The notes: generated by a model not told the origin, from the sequence alone. Numbered from the stretch's first letter, positions 16,580 to 25,646 are shown. The stretch is 64,000 bases of DNA from DATLGB01 sp037724045 (GCA_037724045.1 JBBJOW010000004.1:1-64000), one strand, 5' to 3'. Numbers and translations are program-made.

Positions 16580-16641
16580 GAGCCTGTTGAACGATTTGGC
16601 GCGTCCGGACGGACGCGCCTCGATCGTTCAACAAACTCCTA
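16577..16641. repeat. Long imperfect hairpin after the GNAT gene
   Basis: A 19-nt arm (16577-16595) pairs with 16623-16641 at 17 of 19 positions. Inside is a perfect 9-bp stem GGCGCGTCC/GGACGCGCC (16598-16619, 4-nt loop). It starts at the stop codon of the GNAT gene. It could be a terminator without a U-run or a miniature inverted-repeat element. Confidence 0.6.
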
Positions 16642-16661
16642 GACGCTGCGAGGATGCGGGG

Positions 16662-17495
16662 ATGCCCGACCCGATCCTGATCACCGGCTGCTCGACCGGC
16701 ATCGGCCGTGCCACCGCCGCCCGCCTGGCCAAAGCCGGGCACACCGTCTACGCGACCGCGCGCAAGGTCGAGGCGCTCGCCGGGCTCGACGGGTGTCGCA
16801 CGCTCGCCCTCGACGTCACTTCGGAGGCATCGATGCAGGCTGCGGTCGACGCGATCGTGGCCGAGCACGGCGCGGTCGGCGCCCTGGTCAACAACGCCGG
16901 CTACTCGCAGTCGGGCGCGATCGAGACGGTCGAGCTGGACGCCGTCCGTCGGCAGTTCGAGACCAACGTCTTCGGCCTCATGCGGATGAGCCAGCTCGTC
17001 CTGCCCTCGATGCGCGAGCGGGGCGCCGGGCGCATCGTGAACATCTCCTCGATGGGCGCGAACTTCGTCTTCCCGGGCGGCGGCGTCTACCACGCGACGA
17101 AGTACGCGGTGAACGCGATCAGCGACGCCATGCGCTTCGAGGTCAAGGGCTTCGGGGTGGACGTGGTCATCGTCGAGCCGGGCCTGATCAAGACCGAGTT
17201 CGCCGACGCGGCCACCGCGTCCCTGACCGCGCACAGCGAGGACGGGCCCTACGACCACTTCAACGGCTACGTCGGCCGGATGACCGCCGGCGCCTACGAC
17301 AGCGCGATGATCAAGGTGGTCGGCGGCGGACCCGACCGCGTCGCCAAGGCGATCGAGAAGGCGATCACCGCGCGCAACCCCAGGCTGCGCTACCGCGTCA
17401 CGCCATCGGCGAGCCTGGGCGTCCCGTTCCAGTCGCTGGTGCCCGACCGCGTGTGGGACGCGATGCTCGCGCGCTCGTACCCGCGCCCCAGGTAG
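16662..17495 (+). CDS. Short-chain dehydrogenase/reductase
   Basis: 277 aa, classical SDR. Cofactor loop ITGCSTGIGRATA, NNAG in ALVNNAGYSQSG, catalytic Ser in IVNISSMGAN, YxxxK in VYHATKYAVNAIS, and PG motif VEPGLIKTEF. It resembles the ketoreductase-like SDRs that act on unknown alcohols or ketones with NAD(P)H. Its last 98 bp overlap the convergent oxidoreductase gene, which is longer than usual for convergent genes. Confidence 0.88.
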   Translation: MPDPILITGCSTGIGRATAARLAKAGHTVYATARKVEALAGLDGCRTLALDVTSEASMQAAVDAIVAEHGAVGALVNNAGYSQSGAIETVELDAVRRQFETNVFGLMRMSQLVLPSMRERGAGRIVNISSMGANFVFPGGGVYHATKYAVNAISDAMRFEVKGFGVDVVIVEPGLIKTEFADAATASLTAHSEDGPYDHFNGYVGRMTAGAYDSAMIKVVGGGPDRVAKAIEKAITARNPRLRYRVTPSASLGVPFQSLVPDRVWDAMLARSYPRPR

Positions 17496-19026
17496 AGGAG
17501 CTGAGCACGGCCATCGCCGCGTTGCGGCCGGGGATGCCGCTCACGCCGCCGCCGCGGCGCGCGCCCGCGCCGCACACGTGGATGGCGGGGTCGTCGGTCT
17601 CGGTCCCCCAGCGCCCGACGTCGGCGTCGTCCTCGGCCCACGGCCACCTGAGGTCGCGGTGGAAGATGTTGCCGCCGGGCAGGCGCAGCTCGCGCTCGAG
17701 CTCGACGGGAGTGCGGACCTCGATGCACGGCTCGCCGTCCGGCGCGCGCAGGATGCAGTCGGCGATCGGCTCGGCGAGCACCGAGTCCAGCGAGCGCAGC
17801 GTCGCGGCCAGCGCGGCGTCGCGCACGGCATCATGGTCGGCGCCGCGGAACAGGCGCGCGGGCATGTGGAGCCCGAAGACCGTCAGCGTCTGGGCGCCGG
17901 ACGCGCGCAGCTCCGGGCCCAGGATGGTGGGGTCGCCGAGCGAGTGGCAGTAGGTCTCGCACGGCGCCGGATCCGGCAGCCGGCCCGCGATCGCCGCCTC
18001 ACGGGCCGCCTCGAGCTGGCTCGCGGTCTCGTTGACGTGCAGCGTGCCGGCGAAGGCGAGGTGCGGGTCCACGCTCGCATCGCGCAGGCGCGGCAGCCGC
18101 GACAGCAGCAGGTTCACCTTCAGCTGCGCACCCTCGGGCCACTCGCCCTCCGGCGCGCGCCCGCGCAGGCGGTCGAGCTCGCCCGGCGCCACGTTGGCGA
18201 GGATGTGCCCCGCGCCGACCCGGCCGCCGGAGTGCTCGACGGCGCCGTCGCCGATCGCGGTCACCTCGGTGCCGGTGACGATCTCCGCCCCGGCGGCCAG
18301 CGCCGCGTCGCGCAGCGCGCCGCTGACGGCGCCCATGCCGCCGACGGGCAGGTCCCAGTCCCCCGTCCCGTTGCCGATCACGTGGTAGAGGAAGCAGCGG
18401 TTCTGGCGCAGGTCGGCGTCGTGGGCGCCGGCGAAGGTGCCGATCAGCGCGTCGGTGAGCACGACGCCGCGGACGAGGTCGTCTGCGAAGGCCGCGTCCA
18501 GGGCCTCGCCGAGCGGGTGCGACACCAGCGCGTCCCACGTCGCGTCGTCCCCCGCGATCGCCCGCAGGTCCGCGGCGGTGCGCAGCGGCTCGAGCACGGT
18601 TCCGAACACGCGCGCGGCCACCCGGGCGACCGCGCCGTAGAAGCGCTGCCACGCGGCGTGGTCGACCTCGGCGCCGAGCGCCGCGAACGACGCGCGGGTG
18701 CCGTCCGCGTCCCCGTTGTCGACCAGCAGCCCGCGCGCGCCGCCCGCCCGCGGGTCCGGCGTATACGAGGAGATGCGCCGGCGCACCAGGCGCACATCGA
18801 GCCCCAGTTCGTCCACGATCGCGCGCGGGAGCAGGCTGACGAGGTAGGAGTAGCGCGACACGCGCGCGTCGACGCCCGACCACGGCGCTTCGCTGACGGC
18901 GGCGCCGCCGACGTGGTCGCGGCGCTCGAGCACGAGCACCGAGCGTCCGGCCCGGGCGAGGTAGGCCGCAGCGGTCAACCCGTTGTGGCCGCCACCGACC
19001 ACAACGGCGTCGTAGGAGTCGCGCAA
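17398..19026 (-). CDS. Phytoene desaturase-family FAD-dependent oxidoreductase
   Basis: 542 aa. The N-terminal dinucleotide fold DAVVVGGGHNGLTAAAYLAR and LVLERRDHVGGAA bind FAD. The C-terminal motif CGAGARRGGGVSGIPGRNAA matches the amine-oxidase/phytoene-desaturase superfamily (PYROXD2-like). A TTG start (LRDSYDA) is the only sensible one close to the fold; the reading frame is open far upstream but is antisense to the DUF1800 gene. No carotenoid genes are nearby, so the substrate is unknown. Confidence 0.85.
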   Translation of the reverse strand: MRDSYDAVVVGGGHNGLTAAAYLARAGRSVLVLERRDHVGGAAVSEAPWSGVDARVSRYSYLVSLLPRAIVDELGLDVRLVRRRISSYTPDPRAGGARGLLVDNGDADGTRASFAALGAEVDHAAWQRFYGAVARVAARVFGTVLEPLRTAADLRAIAGDDATWDALVSHPLGEALDAAFADDLVRGVVLTDALIGTFAGAHDADLRQNRCFLYHVIGNGTGDWDLPVGGMGAVSGALRDAALAAGAEIVTGTEVTAIGDGAVEHSGGRVGAGHILANVAPGELDRLRGRAPEGEWPEGAQLKVNLLLSRLPRLRDASVDPHLAFAGTLHVNETASQLEAAREAAIAGRLPDPAPCETYCHSLGDPTILGPELRASGAQTLTVFGLHMPARLFRGADHDAVRDAALAATLRSLDSVLAEPIADCILRAPDGEPCIEVRTPVELERELRLPGGNIFHRDLRWPWAEDDADVGRWGTETDDPAIHVCGAGARRGGGVSGIPGRNAAMAVLSSSTWGAGTSARASRPTRGRAPATGTGRPGSPMA

Positions 19027-19110
19027 GCCTGCAACCTTACGTTCAGCCGGGTCACGGACGGACGAATTGCGACAGCTCTCGCGTTCGGCCTCTACATTTT
19101 GGTCGGCACC

Positions 19111-20451
19111 ATGGCGAAGCATCGCACCCGTATCCCTGCCCGGACGCCCCAGAGCGGCTGGACCGAGGCGCACGTCCGCAGGCTCTTCTGGAGGGCCGGC
19201 TTCGGCGCGACCCCGAGCCAGCTGCAGGAATGGGCGCGGCGCGGCAAGACGGCCACGCTCGACCACCTGTTCGACTCGACGCCGGCGACCCTGCTCGGCC
19301 CGGCGCCCTCGGACTACGGCGCGCCGATCGACCCCTTCAACGAGTTCGGCCACGACCGGCTGTGGTGGCTGGACCGCATGGTCCGCAGCGACCGTCCGCT
19401 CCAGGAGAAGATGACCCTCTTCTGGCACGACCACTTCGCCACGCGCAGCCAGCCGACCCCGCTGATGCTCGCGCAGAACGTGACCATGCGCGAGAAGGGG
19501 CTCACGTCGTTCCCCGAGTTGCTCTACGCGATGACGATCGACCCCGCGCTGGCCCGCTTCCTGTCGCTGACCAAGAACGTCGCCGAGGCGCCCAACGAGA
19601 ACTTCGCACGCGAGCTGATGGAGCTGTTCACGCTCGGGTCGGGCTACACGGAGCAGGACATCCGCGAGGCGGCGCGCGCGCTCACCGGGTTCCGCGAGCA
19701 GCGCGAGAACGGCCAGACCACGGGCGTCTACTTCGACTCCTCCGTTCATGACAACGGCCTGAAGACGATCTTCGGCGCGACCGGCGCCTGGGGCGTCGAG
19801 GACGTGCTGCGTCTGTGCGTCGCCAATCCGGCCCACCCGCAGTTCCTGGTCAGCCGCCTGTGGGACTTCTTCGTCGGCAAGCCGATCTCCGCGGCCGTCC
19901 GCAGCCGGCTCGCGGGCGCCTACGTCGCGTCGGGCATGCAGCTGCGACCGCTCGTGCGCTCGATCCTCTCGCGCCCCGAGCTCTACCTCAGCCTGGAGGA
20001 CGACGACATGGTCAAGTGGCCCGCAGTGCTCGTGGCCGGGCAGCTGCGCACGATGAACTCGGGGATCGAGGTGTCCGACTGGAACGTGCTCATGGCGAGC
20101 ATGGGGCAGACGCTCTTCTCGCCGCCGTCGGTGGCCGGCTGGGACTGGGGCACGCGCTGGCTGTCCTCGAACGCGATGCGGGCGCGCTTCGGTGTCGCCA
20201 ACATCATGGTCGCTGCCGCCGGCCCGGCCGACCTCGTGCCCGGCGAGGTGGGTCGGCAGATGACCGTCGACGAGCACGTCGCCCTGGCGGTCGCCGCCGT
20301 CGGCTCGCCTCAGGTGACCGCGCCGACACGTCGCGTGCTCAAGCGCCTGGCCACCTCGTACGGCATGCGGCCGTCCTACGGTCAGCGCGTGCAGATCCAG
20401 CGCAGCCTGCGCCACCTGCTCGTCTCCGGCCCGGATAATCAACTCTGCTGA
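19111..20451 (+). CDS. DUF1800 family protein
   Basis: 446 aa. Diagnostic stretches are VRRLFWRAGFGATPSQL near the start, MTLFWHDHFATR, and ENFARELMELFTLG followed by ALTGF. The DUF1800 family is of unknown function, and its genes are almost always paired with DUF1501 genes, as here. The ATG at 19111 follows a run of non-coding-like sequence; the long upstream open frame is antisense to the oxidoreductase. The stop overlaps the DUF1501 start (TGATG). Confidence 0.9.
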   Translation: MAKHRTRIPARTPQSGWTEAHVRRLFWRAGFGATPSQLQEWARRGKTATLDHLFDSTPATLLGPAPSDYGAPIDPFNEFGHDRLWWLDRMVRSDRPLQEKMTLFWHDHFATRSQPTPLMLAQNVTMREKGLTSFPELLYAMTIDPALARFLSLTKNVAEAPNENFARELMELFTLGSGYTEQDIREAARALTGFREQRENGQTTGVYFDSSVHDNGLKTIFGATGAWGVEDVLRLCVANPAHPQFLVSRLWDFFVGKPISAAVRSRLAGAYVASGMQLRPLVRSILSRPELYLSLEDDDMVKWPAVLVAGQLRTMNSGIEVSDWNVLMASMGQTLFSPPSVAGWDWGTRWLSSNAMRARFGVANIMVAAAGPADLVPGEVGRQMTVDEHVALAVAAVGSPQVTAPTRRVLKRLATSYGMRPSYGQRVQIQRSLRHLLVSGPDNQLC

Positions 20452-21845
20452 TGGCCTTCCGCACGAGTCCCCATCACGCCTGCGAGGACTTCCACCGGAC
20501 GGCGGCCACTGCGCGGCATCCGTCGATCGGCGTCTCGCGCCGGCACTTCCTGGGCTGGGGCGCCGGCGCCGGCCTCACGCTCTACACGGCGAACGCGATG
20601 CCGCTGCAGCACTGGATGGACGGCGCCGACGTCGCCGCGGCGCAGGATCCCAACGGGCGCATCCTCGTCTCGGTCTTCCTGCCCGGCGGTCTGGACCTGC
20701 TGGATTCCTTCATGGACATCTCGCAGTACGCGACCTACAGCCAGCAGCGCGGCGACGCGGCCCGGCCGCTTACGGCGGACCCGCTGAGCGGCACCACCTT
20801 GTCGGCGCACCCGTCGCTGTCGGCCGGTCAGAACGGCGGTGTCCGCGGGCTCTTCGAGACCGGGCGCCTCGGGCTGTTGCCCGGCATCGACTACGCCAAC
20901 CCGGACCTCTCGCACTTCCACTCGCGCGCCTTCTGGGAGACGGGCACCATCACCCCGCAGCAGACCACGGGCTGGCTGGGCCGGTGGCTGGACCAGTACG
21001 GCACCCGCTCGAATCCCTTCCAGGGCCTGACCTCGGGCTCGCGACTGTCGCCGACGCTGCTCACCAGCGCCGCGCCGGTCTCCTCCATCGAGAGCACGCG
21101 CAGCGCGGAGATGAAGATGCCGCTGCTGACGCCCTACAACCGCGGCCGGGCGATGAAGGCCTACGGCGACCTGGCCAAGTCGCGCCGCAACGATCAGCTC
21201 GGCCGCGCGTCCGCACGCGCCGCGGCGCGCTTCGCCCAGGAGGTCGCCGACCGGCTCGCGCCGCTTTCGGACGACGGCCCGGCCGCGCCGCCCGCGGGCA
21301 CGGACGTGGACTCCGTCGTCAACGTGACCGCGCCGATCGACGGCTACCCGGCGGGCTCGGGCTTCTCCAAGCACCTCAAGCAGCTGGCCTTCCTGATCAG
21401 CCAGCCGCTGGGCGCCCGGATCGCGACCGTCGACGGCCGCGCCGACTTCGACACCCATCAGGGCCAGCCTGCGCGCCTCGAGCGCGCGCTGTCGGACGTC
21501 TCCGCGTCGCTCGCCGCGTTCCAGTACGACCTCGAGGCGCGCGGGATGGGCGACCGCGTCCTCACCTTCGTGTGGACGGAGTTCGGGCGCCGCCCCGAGG
21601 GCAACAGGTCGCTGGGCACCGACCACGGTGCCGGCGGCATCGCCATGGTCATGGGCACCCAGGCCGCCACCGGGCTGCGCACCGAGTACCCCTCGCTGCG
21701 CAACCTCGACGGCCAGGACAACCTCAAGGTCACCGTTGACTTCCGCGGCGTCTACGCATCGCTGATCGAGCAGTGGCTGGGCACACCGGCTGACGGCATC
21801 ATCCCCGACGCCGCCAGCTTCCCCCGCGTGGGGCTGGTCAAGTGA
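20451..21845 (+). CDS. DUF1501 family protein, Tat-exported
   Basis: 464 aa. A twin-arginine signal is present near residue 29 (SRRHFLGWGAGAGLTLYTA). Then come VFLPGGLDLLD, SHFHSRAFWETG, a nested sulfatase/alkaline-phosphatase-like core and VWTEFGRRPEGN followed by GTDHGAGG. The DUF1501 family is exported and partners DUF1800. It is translationally coupled to the genes on both sides, indicating a three-gene operon with the cupredoxin. Confidence 0.9.
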   Translation: MAFRTSPHHACEDFHRTAATARHPSIGVSRRHFLGWGAGAGLTLYTANAMPLQHWMDGADVAAAQDPNGRILVSVFLPGGLDLLDSFMDISQYATYSQQRGDAARPLTADPLSGTTLSAHPSLSAGQNGGVRGLFETGRLGLLPGIDYANPDLSHFHSRAFWETGTITPQQTTGWLGRWLDQYGTRSNPFQGLTSGSRLSPTLLTSAAPVSSIESTRSAEMKMPLLTPYNRGRAMKAYGDLAKSRRNDQLGRASARAAARFAQEVADRLAPLSDDGPAAPPAGTDVDSVVNVTAPIDGYPAGSGFSKHLKQLAFLISQPLGARIATVDGRADFDTHQGQPARLERALSDVSASLAAFQYDLEARGMGDRVLTFVWTEFGRRPEGNRSLGTDHGAGGIAMVMGTQAATGLRTEYPSLRNLDGQDNLKVTVDFRGVYASLIEQWLGTPADGIIPDAASFPRVGLVK

Positions 21846-22189
21846 TCGTCGCGCTGCTCGCCGCCGCAGCGGCCGCAGCGCCGTCCGGCACCGCGGTCGG
21901 GATCGGCCTGTCGGAGTGGGAGGTCGCGATCTACCGCCCCAAGGTCACGGTCGGCAAGGTGCGCTTCAACATCACCAACCTCGGCGAGGATCCGCACGAC
22001 TTCGCGGTCCGCACCGCCGGCGGCAGGATCCTCAAGCAGGCGCCCGAGCTCACGCCCGGCGGCCAGCTCACGACGCCCTTCAGGTTCAAGCGCAAGGGCA
22101 CCTACACGCTCGTCTGCACGCTCACCGGGCACGAGGAGCTCGGCATGGTGTCGACCATCAGGGTCACCAGGGCGCCCAGGCGCCGCTGA
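21842..22189 (+). CDS. Exported cupredoxin-like protein
   Basis: 115 aa from a GTG start that overlaps the DUF1501 stop (GTGA). A short signal peptide (VALLAAAAAAAPSG) precedes a beta-sandwich. Type 1 copper ligands are all visible: His in EDPHDFAVRT and the Cys/His/Met cluster CTLTGHEELGM. It is likely an extracellular electron carrier. Operon position suggests it serves the DUF1800/DUF1501 pair. Confidence 0.85.
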   Translation: MIVALLAAAAAAAPSGTAVGIGLSEWEVAIYRPKVTVGKVRFNITNLGEDPHDFAVRTAGGRILKQAPELTPGGQLTTPFRFKRKGTYTLVCTLTGHEELGMVSTIRVTRAPRRR

Positions 22190-22224
22190 GTGTCTGCTCG
22201 CCCACCGACGGGTAGGTTCCGGTC

Positions 22225-22344
22225 ATGCTTCTCATCGCCGGAGTCGTGCTGCTCGTCATCGCCATCGCCGGTGGCGCGATCGTCCACCCCGTTCTGTTCG
22301 CCCTCGGGATCGTCGCGCTGGTGCTGTTCTTCATGGGCCGCTGA
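22225..22344 (+). CDS. Small two-helix membrane protein (39 aa)
   Basis: 39 aa, two hydrophobic helices (LLIAGVVLLVIAIAGGAIV, FALGIVALVLFF) separated by HPV, ending GR. It resembles the small DUF6131-type actinobacterial membrane proteins. Function unknown. It follows the cupredoxin gene on the same strand. Confidence 0.6.
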   Translation: MLLIAGVVLLVIAIAGGAIVHPVLFALGIVALVLFFMGR

Positions 22345-22390
22345 CACCTTGGTGTTCGCCAGCGACGGCGGCTAGCCGAGCGTACGGGAA

Positions 22391-22560
22391 TTTAGTGTCC
22401 CGATTCAGAAGTTCGTGGGCAGCTCGAGGGCGCCGGAACGCGCCTGGCGGCACCCCGCGCCCGTCCACGTATGCCCGATATGCAGCCGGGCACGGGGCGC
22501 CGCCAGACACGACCCGGCATCCCTCTCGGTGTCAACGAACTAACGACTCGGGACACTAGA
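22391..22560. mobile_element. MITE-like non-coding element with terminal inverted repeats
   Basis: TAGTGTCCCGA at 22393-22403 is an exact inverted match to 22548-22558. The similarity extends imperfectly to about 28 bp (both arms continue toward AGTTCGT). The 170-bp interior holds no gene. The right repeat supplies the stop codon of the CoA-transferase gene, so an insertion may have replaced its original end. Confidence 0.5.
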
Positions 22561-23791
22561 CCCGCTCGCGGACCTCGCTCGCACCCTCCACGACACCGTC
22601 GTCGCGCAGGCGCCCGATCTCGGCGTCGGAGAGGCCGAGGACGCCGGCGAGCACTTCGTCAGTGTGTTCGCCGAGCCGCGGCGCACGACCGACGGGGAGG
22701 CGCTCGCAGGCTTCGAAGCGCAGCGGCGAGCCCGGCATCAGGTACGTCCCGATCTCCGGCTGGTGGACCTCCTCGAACATCGGGTTCGCGGGCGAGCATC
22801 GCTCGTCGTGCTCGACCATCTCCGCAAAGGTCCAGTAGGGCCCCCAGCAGACGCCGTGCGCGTCGAAGATCTCCTTGATCTCGAGCAGTGTGCGCGTTGT
22901 GGTGAAGGGCTTGATGACCGCACCGATCACCTCGCGCGCCTCGAAGCGGTCGCCTTCCTTCGTGAAGTCCAGGCCCAGCATCTGCTCGGCCTGCGCGAAG
23001 GCCTCGCCGAGCCCGGTCGCCGCGATCAGGCTCTCCCACTGCTTCAGCGTCAGCGCGACGATCATGATCCGCCGCTCGTCCCGGGTGAGAAAGTCGCGGC
23101 CGAACGCCCCGTAGAGGTAGTTGCCGTCCTTCGGCCGCTCGGTCTGATTGATCTGCACCTCGGCGATCTTGCCGAGATTGCCAACCATCGCCAGCGCGAC
23201 GTCCGAAAGCGCGATCTTGACCACCTGGCCCTCGCCGGTCCGGGTGCGATGGCGTTCGGCGGCGAGCAGCCCGGTGGTGGCGAGCCCGCCCGTGATGGCG
23301 TCCCAGGCGGGGAGCAGGTGGTTGAAGGGCACAGCGAGGTGCCGCGGTCCGGTCGCCCACGGGAAGCCGGTCGCGGGGTTGATCGTGTAGTCCACGGCTG
23401 ACGAGCCGTCGTGGTTGCCCTCGATGTTGACGGTGATCAGGTCGGGGCGCTTGGCGCCGAGAACCTCGGGGGCGAGCCAGCCGCGCAGCGGGAAGTTGGT
23501 GAGAAAGAGCCCGGCGTCAGGCCCGGGGGCGCCGACCAACTCGGCGACGAGCTCGCGGCCCGCGGGCGACTTGAAGTCCACCTGGATCGAGCGCTTGCCC
23601 TTGTTCATGCCGGCCCAGAAGAGGCTGTGGCCGTCGCGGGTCACGGGCCAGCGGGTGCGATCGAGTCCGCCGCCGATCGGGTCGAACCGGATCACGTCGG
23701 CGCCGAGCTGTGCGAGCGTCATCCCGCCGAGCGGCGCGGCGACGAACGCTGACCCCTCGATGACCCTCAGCCCGTCGAGGATCCCGCTCAT
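22556..23791 (-). CDS. CaiB/BaiF CoA-transferase, mesaconyl-CoA isomerase (Mct)-like
   Basis: 411 aa, family III CoA-transferase. The N-terminus is close to Chloroflexus 2-methylfumaryl-CoA isomerase as I remember it (VIEGSAFVAAPLGGMTLAQL, GADVIRFDPIGGGLDRTRWP, LFWAGMNKGKRSI). That enzyme moves CoA intramolecularly from C1 to C4 of mesaconate in the 3-hydroxypropionate bicycle. It overlaps the MaoC-like gene by 4 bp (ATGA). The identity is supported by both neighbours. The last codons may come from a MITE-like insertion. Confidence 0.75.
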   Translation of the reverse strand: MSGILDGLRVIEGSAFVAAPLGGMTLAQLGADVIRFDPIGGGLDRTRWPVTRDGHSLFWAGMNKGKRSIQVDFKSPAGRELVAELVGAPGPDAGLFLTNFPLRGWLAPEVLGAKRPDLITVNIEGNHDGSSAVDYTINPATGFPWATGPRHLAVPFNHLLPAWDAITGGLATTGLLAAERHRTRTGEGQVVKIALSDVALAMVGNLGKIAEVQINQTERPKDGNYLYGAFGRDFLTRDERRIMIVALTLKQWESLIAATGLGEAFAQAEQMLGLDFTKEGDRFEAREVIGAVIKPFTTTRTLLEIKEIFDAHGVCWGPYWTFAEMVEHDERCSPANPMFEEVHQPEIGTYLMPGSPLRFEACERLPVGRAPRLGEHTDEVLAGVLGLSDAEIGRLRDDGVVEGASEVRERV

Positions 23792-24753
23792 GCCATCACT
23801 CCCACCAGTCGCCAATCGAGGACATCGACATCGGAGCGCACCCGCGCGCGCAGATCTACCAGGCCTCCGGGCCGGATTGCCTCCAGCGTGACCTCGGTGG
23901 CCAGCACGTCGCCCTCGAACACCGGGGCGAGATGTTCGCACCCGCGCCACGCGAGGATCGTCACCAGGTTGGGCAGGGCACGGGTGACGTGCGCCGCCGC
24001 GATCGAGATCGTGTGGCCGCCGTAGACCAGGCGGCGCCCGTGGGCGGTCGCCCCGGCGTCGGAGTGCGCGGCCGCGAGGTTGAGGGTGAGCCGCACGAGC
24101 TCCGGGGCGGCGGTGACGGTGTCGCGCCCCTCGAGCTCCCAGACCGTGCCCGCCACCAGGTCTTCGAGGTGGCGGCCGGGGACGTGTTCGCGGAAGGCCT
24201 GCAGGTCCCATTCGGGCAGAGCCGCCTGCGCATCGACTCGGTCGGGGATGTCGTCGAAGCTGTCGGCGTGGCCGGTCTGGGCGTCGGGATCGCGGAGCGG
24301 GATCATCGGGCAGCGCCAGAAGTCGAGCACGGGTTCGTCGTGCTGGTTGGTCGTCGAGATCCGCAGAGCGACGAGGCCGGCGGCTTTGCGCGTCTGGCGC
24401 AGGCCGACCACCTCGGTCCGCGAACGCAGCGTGTCGCCGATGAACACCGGCTTGAGCAGCACGAGCCCGCGGTAGAAGAGGTTGCCGCGGACGCGCTGAG
24501 TCGGCTCGGTGGACTGGCCGATGGCGACGTCGCAGACCAGGTTCGGGTGCGCGAGCAGCGTCTCGCGACCGGTGACCGCGCTGCACAGCGGGGCGTCGAG
24601 GGCGAGGCGCAGCCGATCCCCGGTAAGCGCCTGGTGCAGCGACGCGTGGCCGGAGGTGAGCGTGAGGCCCGGCGCCCCGGTGAAGACCTGCCCGACCTCG
24701 AAGTCCTCGAAGTACGGCCCGCCGAGACGGACACGGTCAGCGGTCTCGGCCAT
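23788..24753 (-). CDS. MaoC-like hydratase, mesaconyl-C1-CoA hydratase (Mch)-like
   Basis: 321 aa, a double hot-dog protein. It starts with YFEDFEVGQVFTGAPGLTLTSG, the typical MaoC opening, and has a second hot-dog half with RRLVYGGHTISIAAAHVTR. It would interconvert mesaconyl-CoA and beta-methylmalyl-CoA. The pairing with the Mct-like gene and the divergent malyl-CoA lyase-like gene supports this over a general enoyl hydratase. Its start lies only 35 bp from the divergent lyase gene. An upstream in-frame start (24780) is possible but would run into that promoter space. Confidence 0.72.
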   Translation of the reverse strand: MAETADRVRLGGPYFEDFEVGQVFTGAPGLTLTSGHASLHQALTGDRLRLALDAPLCSAVTGRETLLAHPNLVCDVAIGQSTEPTQRVRGNLFYRGLVLLKPVFIGDTLRSRTEVVGLRQTRKAAGLVALRISTTNQHDEPVLDFWRCPMIPLRDPDAQTGHADSFDDIPDRVDAQAALPEWDLQAFREHVPGRHLEDLVAGTVWELEGRDTVTAAPELVRLTLNLAAAHSDAGATAHGRRLVYGGHTISIAAAHVTRALPNLVTILAWRGCEHLAPVFEGDVLATEVTLEAIRPGGLVDLRARVRSDVDVLDWRLVGVMA

Positions 24754-24788
24754 GCCGCACCTTATCCAATCTGGTAGCAAGTGTCACA

Positions 24789-25646
24789 GTGCCTCCGTCG
24801 CGCCGAACCTGTCTCTCCGTCCCCGGCGGCTCGGAGCGGATGCTCGCGCGGGCGCGCTCGACCATGGTGGACGAGGTCGTCATCGACCTCGAAGACTCCG
24901 TGGCACCCGCGGACAAGGACGCGGCACGCGCCATGGTCGTCGCGGCGGTCCGCGCCGGTGGGTGGCGGGCGGGCAGCCTCGCGGTCCGGGTCAACGGGCT
25001 CGACACCGAGTACTTCGCGCCCGACCTGGCCGAGATCGCGGGCGAGCGGGTGGATTCGGTGATCATCCCCAAGGTCGAGCGGTCCGCCGATGTGCGGCTG
25101 GTGGTGGAGGCGCTCGCGGGCCGGCCGGTCGGGCTGCAGCTGCTGATCGAGACCGCTGCAGGCCTGGCCAACGCCGTGTCGATCGCGAGCGCCAGCCCGC
25201 AGGTGGAGACGCTCATCGTCGGCTACGCGGACCTCGCCGCCTCGCTCGGACGGCCGCCGATCGCCCCCGGCGAGCATCCGCGCGACCGCTGGGGTGCCGT
25301 CCTGCACGCTGTGCTCGTCGCCGCCCGCGCAGCCGGCGTCCAGGCGATCGACGGCCCGTTCTTCGACATCGCCGACGTCGCCGGTGCCCGAGCCTGGGCC
25401 GACTACACGCGGTCGCTCGGCTACGACGGCAAGTGGGCGCTGCACCCGACCCAGGTGCAGCCGCTCGCCGAGGCCTTCACGCCGAGCGCGGCCGAGCTTC
25501 AAGCCGCGACCGCGCTGCTGGCCGCGCTCCAAGCCAGCGAGGCCGGCGGCCACGGCGCAGCGCTGCACGGCGGCGAGATGATCGACGAGGCCAGCCGCAA
25601 GCACGCGCTCGGAGTGCTGGCTCGCGGAGCCGCCCGCAACGCCTAA
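24789..25646 (+). CDS. HpcH/HpaI-type CoA-ester lyase, malyl-CoA lyase-like
   Basis: 285 aa from a GTG start. CitE/Mcl motifs: TCLSVPGGSERMLARA, VVIDLEDSVAPADKDAAR, SLAVRVNGLDTEYFAPDL, SVIIPKVE, GLQLLIETAAGLANA and DGKWALHPTQV. The TIM-barrel enzyme binds Mg2+ through the Glu/Asp of these motifs. Family members cleave or form malyl-CoA, beta-methylmalyl-CoA or citramalyl-CoA. With the Mct- and Mch-like genes it would provide glyoxylate plus propionyl-CoA or acetyl-CoA chemistry. Confidence 0.8.
   Translation: MPPSRRTCLSVPGGSERMLARARSTMVDEVVIDLEDSVAPADKDAARAMVVAAVRAGGWRAGSLAVRVNGLDTEYFAPDLAEIAGERVDSVIIPKVERSADVRLVVEALAGRPVGLQLLIETAAGLANAVSIASASPQVETLIVGYADLAASLGRPPIAPGEHPRDRWGAVLHAVLVAARAAGVQAIDGPFFDIADVAGARAWADYTRSLGYDGKWALHPTQVQPLAEAFTPSAAELQAATALLAALQASEAGGHGAALHGGEMIDEASRKHALGVLARGAARNA

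Noticed and set aside
17398..20442. A 1014-aa minus-strand open frame
   Set aside because: Only the C-terminal 542 residues form the FAD oxidoreductase. The rest is antisense to the DUF1800 gene and has no domain.
17578..20451. A 957-aa plus-strand open frame
   Set aside because: The first 500 residues are antisense to the oxidoreductase. DUF1800 homology begins at the ATG at 19111.
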